In this document: positions 7,704 to 15,046 of the stretch, piece by piece
How positions within the stretch are numbered: the stretch's first letter is position 1
Layout: each line of letters opens with the position of its first letter
Source of the DNA: Treponema sp.
Lineage (GTDB): Bacteria; Spirochaetota; Spirochaetia; Treponematales; Breznakiellaceae
DNA length: 17,998 nt
Assembly: GCA_031281855.1 (NCBI GenBank)
Contig: JAITEW010000088.1
Span: 1-17,998, forward strand
Reading direction: 5' to 3'
Program-made: the position numbers and the translations under genes
Notes under the pieces: model-generated
Seen by the model: the letters and a program-made list of their open reading frames with translations, nothing else
What the model was told of the DNA's origin: nothing
The model's database searches: none

Positions 7704-7913
7704 AGGGCCTCCTCTGTAACCGATAGCTTAGACTAATAAGTAAACATACCAAAAAAAGAGGGTTTTTTCAAGAGACCGGATATTTTTTAGCGGAAATTGT
7801 TCAGATTTACCCTTCTGTTTTTACTTTCAGTTTCTTTAGGTTTTTTTCAGCATAAACAGCCGCGGCGGTCATTTTAAATTTCCTTAAGGGCAAATTTTCA
7901 GTATTTATATGAT
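7704..7913. promoter_or_regulatory. divergent intergenic region with candidate operators
   Basis: This 210-bp AT-rich gap separates the divergent regulator and lipoprotein genes. AGAGGAGG (minus strand, 7708-7715) is the regulator's ribosome-binding site. TTAGACTAA (7728-7736) is a perfect palindrome nested in a CTTA...TAAG inverted repeat (7727-7740), well placed for autoregulation by the XRE protein. Near the lipoprotein, CCTTAAGG (7882-7889) is flanked by two AAATTT palindromes (7876-7881 and 7892-7897). No convincing -35/-10 pair stands out for either gene. Confidence 0.35.
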
Positions 7914-8966
7914 ATGAACAGGATGAACAGCAGACTGGTCTTTTTTCCTCTCGTTATTTGTACGGCGGTTTTTTTCCTGGTATGTATAACAGGCTGCAGA
8001 AATACGATACTTTCCGGCCCAAGGCTGAGAGAAAATCCGGCGGCCAATCCTCAGAGCCCTGTTTCCGAAAATCCCGCATGGTATGTTTCCGTCAACGGGA
8101 AGACTTCCGGACGCGATCCTGCAAGGTCCGTCGCGTCGGTCCAGGGGGCGCTGGACAGCATACGGTCGCTGTACAGGAAAGGAAAATGGCCTGCCGGCAA
8201 AAGCGCCGTTATTGTGATCAGCGGGACCATTACCGGTTCCGGATCTTTCGGCCCTAACCGATCTATGATCGATATTTCAGGAGCCGGCAATTATCCGCCT
8301 ATTATCCTTGAAGGCGATCCTATGAACGCCGGCGTACTGAACGCCAACAGAAACAGAAACAACGAAGGCCGGGTTTTGTATATAGCGAACAACAAAGTTA
8401 CCCTGGGCAGCAACCTGACCCTCACCGGGGGTTATTCCCTGTGGGGCGGCGCGGTATGCGTGGGCACTGCCGGTTCAGCCTCTGACGGAGAATTTATTAT
8501 AACCGGCGGAGAAATCAGCGGTAATACCGCAGGGCTGGGCGGAGGGGTTTTGGTGTACAAAGGCGCCATGACCATGACAGGGGGAGTCATAAAGAACAAC
8601 ATCAACACCGACAGCTATAGCGGCGTCAAGGGATCGGGAGCAGGGGTGTACCTTTATGAATACAATTCCTTTACCATGAACGGGGGAACGATAAGCGGGA
8701 ACGGCGGGGCCGCTACGGAAAACGGCGGCGGCGTACTGGCAGACGGACATGCCGTGTTCACCATGTCCGGCGGGGAAATCCTCCGCAACACATCAAGCCT
8801 CCATGGAGGGGGGGTGCATGTAGGGCCCTACGGCAAATTTGTCATGACCGGCGGAACCATAAGCGGCAACTCCAGCGCCGAAGCCGGCGGCGTGTATACG
8901 TCCCCCTACAAAGCCGTATTCACCCAATCCGGCGGAACCGTCAGCGGGAATACCCCTGCCCCCTGA
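7914..8966 (+). CDS. lipoprotein with repetitive right-handed beta-helix body (Pmp-like repeats)
   Basis: The 350-residue product begins with a basic N-terminus, a hydrophobic segment (8-27) and a lipobox ITGC with lipidation at Cys28. A short linker leads to AWYVSVNGKTSGRDP, a lead-in typical of secreted beta-helix proteins. Residues about 193-350 carry six degenerate units built on (F/M)TMxGGxISGN followed by GGGV and a short turn (near 197, 222, 256, 285, 312 and 339). This resembles the GGxI/FxxN repeats of chlamydial Pmp and pectate-lyase-like surface proteins. The likely role is surface display or adhesion; no catalytic residues are recognisable. The protein stops just after the last SGN unit with no C-terminal domain. 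No Shine-Dalgarno precedes the ATG at 7914, and an in-frame ATG at 7923 is an alternative start that still keeps the signal peptide. Confidence 0.8.
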   Translation: MNRMNSRLVFFPLVICTAVFFLVCITGCRNTILSGPRLRENPAANPQSPVSENPAWYVSVNGKTSGRDPARSVASVQGALDSIRSLYRKGKWPAGKSAVIVISGTITGSGSFGPNRSMIDISGAGNYPPIILEGDPMNAGVLNANRNRNNEGRVLYIANNKVTLGSNLTLTGGYSLWGGAVCVGTAGSASDGEFIITGGEISGNTAGLGGGVLVYKGAMTMTGGVIKNNINTDSYSGVKGSGAGVYLYEYNSFTMNGGTISGNGGAATENGGGVLADGHAVFTMSGGEILRNTSSLHGGGVHVGPYGKFVMTGGTISGNSSAEAGGVYTSPYKAVFTQSGGTVSGNTPAP

Positions 8967-8968
8967 TA

Positions 8969-9052
8969 CTAAACCTGACCCGCAATTAGCCCTGACAAGC
9001 CGGGAGCAATGAAAACCCCGGGGCTTCGGGGAATAATTGGGGGCAAGTTTAG
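8969..9052 (+). repeat. 84-nt hairpin repeat element, copy B, 2 nt after a stop codon
   Basis: The ends are inverted repeats, CTAAACCTGACCCGCAATT (8969-8987) against AATTGGGGGCAAGTTTAG (9035-9052), pairing with two mismatches and one bulged base. An inner stem CCCCG/CGGGG (9016-9020 with 9027-9031) has a 6-nt loop. The element begins 2 nt after the lipoprotein's TGA. It aligns with the element at 110-196 when each is read in the sense of the gene before it. On the minus strand the inner stem is followed by TTTT, so it could also act as a weak terminator in that direction. Confidence 0.7.
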
Positions 9053-9090
9053 GACAACTTCAGTACATAGAAAATTCCCCGTCCTTGTGC

Positions 9091-9121
9091 TATAGTAGAG
9101 AGAAGCGTTTTATGCCTGGAG
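9091..9121 (+). promoter_or_regulatory. candidate -10 and ribosome-binding site of the A2M-pbpC operon
   Basis: TATAGT (9091-9096) is a good -10 match, with no convincing -35 at the usual distance. GGAG (9118-9121) lies seven bases before the ATG at 9129 and supports that start. The promoter would sit just after the copy B hairpin, leaving a leader of about 25 nt. Confidence 0.4.
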
Positions 9122-9128
9122 CTCATTT

Positions 9129-12100
9129 ATGAAAATTTTCCGATCTTTTGTAGCAGCCGCTTCCCTGGGGGCGGCGGTTCTTTTTTGTTTTTCCTGTAAA
9201 GAAAGGGCCCGGGAGGATTCCCGGGCGGCGACGGTATTTTCCGGATCTTATGTGTCAGCAGGGAAAACCGCGGAAGGGCTTTCGGCTTACCGTATCGCCT
9301 ATTACGAGGCCGTGCCCGGAAGCGCCGGTACAGGAGAGGGGGGTATACAGGAAAGCGATGAGCCTTTCAGTATCGTGGATTACGGGCCTGTGGACGAACT
9401 CCCGCAGGAAATAAAGAAACCTTCTATATATGTGATCTTTTCCCAGCCTGTAGTGCCCCTGGCCCAACTGGGGGAACCTATCAGGGAAGACGCGGGGCTC
9501 TTTGCCATCGACCCGCCTGTAGAAGGGGTGTACCGCTGGTACGGGTCCAGGCTGCTCTCCTTTGAGCCTGACGCCGAAAGCCTTCCGCAGCACCGGTATA
9601 CGGTTACGGTTTCCGACAGTATCCGGTCCCTGGGAGGGAAGAAACTTGAAGGCGAGCGCTCCTTTTCTTTTGAGACCGAACGGCTCGGCCTTCTTACCTG
9701 GCACTTAGGGACCGGGGAGTACTGGGTAAGCACCAGGAACGCCGATCCGGTGGACGCCAAATATATAAGCCTCTATTTTTCCTATCCCGTGAATCTTGAG
9801 GAGATCGCCAAGTGGATAGAGATCCGGGCTGCCGGGAAGATCCTGCCTTTCACCCTCACAAGGCTCCCTAAAATCGACGAGAAACGCTACAGGCCGGAAC
9901 AAGGGGCGCTCCTTACGGTGAACGAACCCCTGCCTCTGGACACCCAAATAGACCTGGCTATTCTGAAAGGCGCGCGGTCCGAAGACGGCTGGCTGGGCTC
10001 CAAAGAGGAAAAAATCTTTTCGTTCCATACATTGATCCCTTTTACTTTTTATGAAGTATCGGTCCGTTCAGCGGCGCGGCCCCGTACCGAAGAAGGGGAT
10101 ACCATTCCCATCGCCCTGGAGTTCAGCCAGCCTGTGGACCCCGATAATCCGCCGTCCCTCTTTTCAGTTGAAGGGATGCCGGCTTTGACTAAAGAGAATT
10201 TCCATGTCTACGGCAGCACCGTGGTCCTTAACCGCCTGCCTTTAGAATACGAAAAAAAATATACCGTAAAGATTTCAGGGAACCTCAGGGATCTCTGGGG
10301 CCGGAGCCTGGGCCGGGACACGACGGTCCAGGCAAGCGTAGGGGAAGCCAACAGTTACGCCTATTTTCTCAACAGAGGTTCCCGGATGCTTGAGGCTGAA
10401 TTCCCGCCGAAGATAGTCTGGGAAGCCCAGAACCCCGTTTCCGTCCGTTCCCTTATCACTTCCGCTGCGGGGCCCTATGAACAGATCCCCCTTGGGAGCC
10501 TTAAAGAACAGGATCTTTCCAAAATGCCGAAGAATTCCAAACAGTACTTTATGGAAGACCTCAGCCCCTTCATGGGCCCGGGGGGTAAAGGGAGCGCCGC
10601 TATGCGCTGGGAATACCAGACCCGTTCCCAATGGCAGAAAGGGCGTATCGACAAAAGCGATACCTGGCTCACGGTGCAGGTTACCGATATCGGCCTTACG
10701 GTGCGTTATGCCTACAACATGGTCCTCGTATGGGCCGCCAGTCTTTCCACCGGCGAGCCCGTAGCCGGCGCCGGGGTTGAACTCCTTGAAGGGACCGCTC
10801 TTGTCCGGGAAGCTAAGACCGACGACCAGGGACTCGCGGTTTTCGAATTCCCTAACGGGGATTTTGTTTCCCGCTTTACCAGCCCGTCATCATCGGTTGA
10901 GAACGGAAAGGTAGGCAAGGGTTTCAGGATCAGGGTGATAGAAGGCGGCGGGGCTATGGCCGGAGGGGACCAGGTTGAGTTCATCCCTAACGAAAGCCAC
11001 AACCTCTGGCGTTTCAACGTTGAGGCTTCGGCGACGCCTTTTACAGCCGAGAAAGAACGCCCGGTGATCTTCCTCTTTACCGACCGGGGCCTTTACCGGC
11101 CCGGCGAGACCGTTACCTTCAGGGGCGTTGACCGGAGCCTCGACCACGGGAAGTACCGGGCCTATACCGGGCCGTACACAATTGAAGTTTCCTCGGGCTT
11201 TTATGACCCCCAGGTGATAGCCAGCCTCCAGGGGGGGGCTACCGCGAACGGCGGCAGCTACGGTTCTTTTGCGCTGCCTGAAAAGCTTGACCCCGGCCAG
11301 TACACCCTGCGCTACACCAGGGGGGATCCGGTTTCGCAGGATTCAGTTTCCGAAAGACCCGCGGCTCAGGCCATTACGTTTACGGTAGCCAATTTTGAGC
11401 GCCTCCGTTTCGAGGCTTCCCTCAGCTTCCCGGACATACCGGCCTACCAGGGGGACAGGCTTTCGGGCCGCCTTGCGGCTTCCTACCTGGCAGGAGGCGC
11501 CCTCACAGGAGCGCCTTATTCCTATTACTGGACCAGGGAGCCTGCTGGCTTCAATCCCGGCGAAAACTGGCGGAACTGGCGTTTCGGCCCGGAAGTCTAC
11601 GACGGCAGGTATTACATCAGCCAGGGCGAAGGGACCCTGGGGCCTGACGGCAGCGCCGGTATAAGCCAGACCGCCGACGACGACGGGGTGGAAGGGACGC
11701 CTTACCGCTACCGCCTTGAAGCGTCGGTACAGGACGCCGCGAGGCAGGAGATCTCAGCCCGTGCGGCTGTGCTGGTTCACCCGGCTTCGTTTTACATCGC
11801 CTCCAGGCTGGACGCCGGAACCCTCAAATCCATAAGCGATAACGCCGCGGCGCCTTCGGCGTGGTTCCTCCAGGCCGGGTCTCCGGCAACGGTAAGCTGG
11901 GCCCTGGTCAGCCCCGGCGGCGAGCCCTGGGAAAGGGCGGGAGAAGACGGGACCGAAATCAGCGTCCGGCTCATCCGCTATGAATGGAAGCAGTCCCGCC
12001 AGCAGGGGGTAGGCGGCAGAATCAACCTCAACTGGGAACGGGTAGAGGAAACTGTTGAGGAAAAAACCCTCAAGCCCCGTAAGGGCGAATACTCCGGAGT

Positions 12101-15044
12101 CGTCCCCTTTACCCCTGACCAAAGCGGCCAGTGGGAACTGAGGATACAGAGCCGGGACGCCGCGGGCAGAGGAGCGGTTACCCGCTACGGCTTTTACGTG
12201 AGCGGCGCCGGCTGGGTGCGCTGGGGCTCCGCTGACGCCGACAGCATCACCCTTACGCCGGACAGGCAGAAATACGCGCCCGGGGAAACGGCGAACATAC
12301 TGGTCCGCTCCCCTCTGCCTAAAGGCAAGTACCTCCTCACCCTGGAACGCGAGGGGATCATTTCCGAGAAGATCATAGAGCTTGACGGTTCGGCCAGGAC
12401 CATAGAGATACCTATTGAAGAATCCTGGGTGCCTATCGTGTACGTCGCGCTTTCATCCTTTACCGTGCGCTCCGGGCCGCCTGAGAACACCTACTACGAG
12501 CCCGACCTGGACAAGCCCAAAGGCATCTTCGGCCTTACGAGCCTTTATGTGGACAACGAGACCAGGCATTACAAAGTCGAGATTGAAAGCGCGAAAGGCG
12601 CCTACGGTCCTGCCGAGGAGGCTGATGTAACATTAAGGGTTACGCTGAACGGAAAGCCCGCCCCTGGGGTGGAACTGAGTTTTATGGCCGTAGACCGGGG
12701 CGTGGTGGATCTTATCGATTACCATGTGCCAGATCCGCTGGCCTATTTTTACAATCCCCGGAATTTCCCCCTTGGGGTCCGGGGGGGAGACAGCCGTTCC
12801 CTCCTTATCGATCCGGTAACCTACTCCCTTTCGGATCTCCAGGGGGGGGACGAAGAGGATAGTTCCAAGCTTGAGGAACGGAAGGATTTCAGGCCTACCG
12901 CGGTTTTTGAGCCTTACCTCCTGACCGGGCCTGACGGGACGGTTCAGGTAAAGTTCGGCCTCCCTGATTCCCTTACCACCTACCGCTGCACCGCTGTGGC
13001 TGTGGGCCTTGACGATTTCGGCATCGCAGAGCAGGACCTCCGGGTCAGCGCCCCTCTGACAGCTACCGCGGCCCTTCCCCGCAAGCTCCGGTGGCGGGAC
13101 ACAGGCGTCGTGTCCCTCATCCTGACTAACCTTGAAAACGAGGCCGCTGAGGCCAGGGTTTCCCTGGAACTTGAAACCATTTCAACCGCCGGTCCCTGGG
13201 CCCAGGTTATCGAAACCGGCGATCTGTCTCCGCATGGGGGAACGGAGAAATCCGTCAAAATACCCGCAGGCGCTTCTGCGGAAGTTTCCTTTAACGTCGC
13301 CGCTGTCGGGGCAGGCGAGGCCCGGCTCATCTTCACCCTTCGTTCCCCTAAAGTGAACGAGCGGATCGTCAAAACCCTTACTGTGGATCGTCCTGTGCTC
13401 TACGAGACAGTTACCTCTATCGGGAATCTGGGGAACGATACTCCCTTTATCGAAGAAGGCGTGGTCCTTCCTTCCCTTATCCCGGAGGGAACCGGAAGCC
13501 TTGAGGTTTCGCTTTCCGCCTCCCGGCTGGCGCTTCTTAAAGAGGCGGTCCGCTATCTCCTGAACTACCCCTACGGGTGTCTTGAGCAGCGCACCGCCGG
13601 CCTTCTTCCCCTCATCGCCTTTTCGGATCATCTGGAAGCCTTTGATCTCGAAACGCCGGTTAAAAACCCTAAGAAAGTAATCGAAGATGAACTGGCGGAA
13701 ATCGCCAGGAGCCAGCTTGTCGACGGGAGCTTCCCCTACTGGCCTGGGGGCAGGTACGGCAATCCCTATGTTTCCCTCAGAATCGCCCATATCCTTGCTT
13801 TGGCAAAACAGAAAGGTTACGCGCTTCCTGATGATATAAACATATCTTCTCTTCTTAAATACATCGCCGCTCTGGATTACAATTTCCAGCCCTGGTTTGC
13901 CCAGGACGCGTTCCTCAAAGGTTACTCCCTCTGGGTCCGGGCCATGCACGGCGAGCGTGTAGGCGTGGAGATCTCGGCTTTCCTCAAACTGGGGGACAAG
14001 CTGGGCATTTCGGGCTGGAGTTTCGCGGGCCTCGCGGCTTATGAGCTTGGGATGAAGGATCTGGCAGTCTCTACCAGGGACAGGGTAAAACGGTTTATCC
14101 GTCCCGGGACCCGGAGCCTGGATCTCACGGACACCTACGAGCGGCGGGGCAACATCTGGGGTTACGATTCGGACCGCTACGCCCTGGCCCTTATGCTCTA
14201 CCAGGCCCTGAGCCCCGGAGACGACATGACCTCAAGGCTGGCGTCTTCCCTTATCGAACGCCAGCGCCGGGGCGTGTGGACCAACACCGCGTCTTCCTTC
14301 TGGGCCCTCCTTGCCTTCGGCAGGGTAAGCGATGCCGAACAGCAGGAAGGGACCGATTTTGTTTCCCGCCTCAGCCTGGGCGGCGCGGCCCTTGTGGAGG
14401 CCGGGTTCCACTCTTACGGCGGGACTCCTGTTTCGCGCTCCTGGCCCCTTTCTGAGGAGCCCATAGGCGCCCTGGAACGGGACGCGCTGCTGCCCTTGAG
14501 GATAGAACGGGAAGGGAGCGCCGGGAGGCTCTACTACACCGCAAGCCTCCGTTACGGCATTCCTGCGGAGCTTGCAAGCCCCAGGGACGAGGGCCTTGGG
14601 GTTTTCGCGGAGACCTTTGATTCCGAAGGCCGCAAGGTAACGGACGGCAGGCTCGTTCCCGGCAAGACCTACACCAGGAAGCTCACGGTTTCAAGCCCCA
14701 GGGACCGGACCTTTGTGGCCCTGAGGGCGCCGGTTCCCTCAGGAGCCGAGATCGTGGACGCCGTCTTTGTTACCAGTTCGACAACGCCTCCTTCGGAAAC
14801 TGAAGATGATGACAGCCGCTACGAGTACCGGTGGGATTTTGAGGAACCCCCGGTGCGCTTTGTGATGGACGATGAGATCCGTTTTCACTGGGACTTTTTC
14901 CGGGCAGGAAAAAAAGAAGTGGAATTCCGTTTCCGGGCGGTAATGCCCGGCATATATCCCGTGCCTCCGGCCCAGGCCGAATGTATGTATGAAGAAGAGA
15001 TCTTCGGCAGAGGCTCAGGGGAGCTGATCCGGATTCAGAACTGA
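9129..15044 (+). CDS. alpha-2-macroglobulin family lipoprotein (bacterial, thioester type)
   Basis: The 1971-residue protein is predicted to trap proteases at the cell envelope. It has a signal peptide ending in CFSC (Cys23), a relaxed lipobox acceptable for spirochaetes. Macroglobulin-like beta domains fill the N-terminal half. An MG2-type domain starts near 645 (TDRGLYRPGETVTF). A bait-region-type domain starts near 1038 (LTPDRQKYAPGETANILV). The A2M domain follows near 1250-1345 (DFRPTAVFEP and FGLPDSLTTYR). The thioester motif YGCLEQ has Cys1484 and Gln1487, so the covalent-trapping chemistry should be intact. An acidic, glycine-rich stretch just before the A2M domain (near 1237-1250) is a possible protease-sensitive bait. 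At 1971 residues it is about 300 longer than E. coli YfhM; the extra length appears to be in the N-terminal half. It is followed after 2 bp by pbpC, the classic partner. Confidence 0.94.
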   Translation: MKIFRSFVAAASLGAAVLFCFSCKERAREDSRAATVFSGSYVSAGKTAEGLSAYRIAYYEAVPGSAGTGEGGIQESDEPFSIVDYGPVDELPQEIKKPSIYVIFSQPVVPLAQLGEPIREDAGLFAIDPPVEGVYRWYGSRLLSFEPDAESLPQHRYTVTVSDSIRSLGGKKLEGERSFSFETERLGLLTWHLGTGEYWVSTRNADPVDAKYISLYFSYPVNLEEIAKWIEIRAAGKILPFTLTRLPKIDEKRYRPEQGALLTVNEPLPLDTQIDLAILKGARSEDGWLGSKEEKIFSFHTLIPFTFYEVSVRSAARPRTEEGDTIPIALEFSQPVDPDNPPSLFSVEGMPALTKENFHVYGSTVVLNRLPLEYEKKYTVKISGNLRDLWGRSLGRDTTVQASVGEANSYAYFLNRGSRMLEAEFPPKIVWEAQNPVSVRSLITSAAGPYEQIPLGSLKEQDLSKMPKNSKQYFMEDLSPFMGPGGKGSAAMRWEYQTRSQWQKGRIDKSDTWLTVQVTDIGLTVRYAYNMVLVWAASLSTGEPVAGAGVELLEGTALVREAKTDDQGLAVFEFPNGDFVSRFTSPSSSVENGKVGKGFRIRVIEGGGAMAGGDQVEFIPNESHNLWRFNVEASATPFTAEKERPVIFLFTDRGLYRPGETVTFRGVDRSLDHGKYRAYTGPYTIEVSSGFYDPQVIASLQGGATANGGSYGSFALPEKLDPGQYTLRYTRGDPVSQDSVSERPAAQAITFTVANFERLRFEASLSFPDIPAYQGDRLSGRLAASYLAGGALTGAPYSYYWTREPAGFNPGENWRNWRFGPEVYDGRYYISQGEGTLGPDGSAGISQTADDDGVEGTPYRYRLEASVQDAARQEISARAAVLVHPASFYIASRLDAGTLKSISDNAAAPSAWFLQAGSPATVSWALVSPGGEPWERAGEDGTEISVRLIRYEWKQSRQQGVGGRINLNWERVEETVEEKTLKPRKGEYSGVVPFTPDQSGQWELRIQSRDAAGRGAVTRYGFYVSGAGWVRWGSADADSITLTPDRQKYAPGETANILVRSPLPKGKYLLTLEREGIISEKIIELDGSARTIEIPIEESWVPIVYVALSSFTVRSGPPENTYYEPDLDKPKGIFGLTSLYVDNETRHYKVEIESAKGAYGPAEEADVTLRVTLNGKPAPGVELSFMAVDRGVVDLIDYHVPDPLAYFYNPRNFPLGVRGGDSRSLLIDPVTYSLSDLQGGDEEDSSKLEERKDFRPTAVFEPYLLTGPDGTVQVKFGLPDSLTTYRCTAVAVGLDDFGIAEQDLRVSAPLTATAALPRKLRWRDTGVVSLILTNLENEAAEARVSLELETISTAGPWAQVIETGDLSPHGGTEKSVKIPAGASAEVSFNVAAVGAGEARLIFTLRSPKVNERIVKTLTVDRPVLYETVTSIGNLGNDTPFIEEGVVLPSLIPEGTGSLEVSLSASRLALLKEAVRYLLNYPYGCLEQRTAGLLPLIAFSDHLEAFDLETPVKNPKKVIEDELAEIARSQLVDGSFPYWPGGRYGNPYVSLRIAHILALAKQKGYALPDDINISSLLKYIAALDYNFQPWFAQDAFLKGYSLWVRAMHGERVGVEISAFLKLGDKLGISGWSFAGLAAYELGMKDLAVSTRDRVKRFIRPGTRSLDLTDTYERRGNIWGYDSDRYALALMLYQALSPGDDMTSRLASSLIERQRRGVWTNTASSFWALLAFGRVSDAEQQEGTDFVSRLSLGGAALVEAGFHSYGGTPVSRSWPLSEEPIGALERDALLPLRIEREGSAGRLYYTASLRYGIPAELASPRDEGLGVFAETFDSEGRKVTDGRLVPGKTYTRKLTVSSPRDRTFVALRAPVPSGAEIVDAVFVTSSTTPPSETEDDDSRYEYRWDFEEPPVRFVMDDEIRFHWDFFRAGKKEVEFRFRAVMPGIYPVPPAQAECMYEEEIFGRGSGELIRIQN

Positions 15045-15046
15045 AC

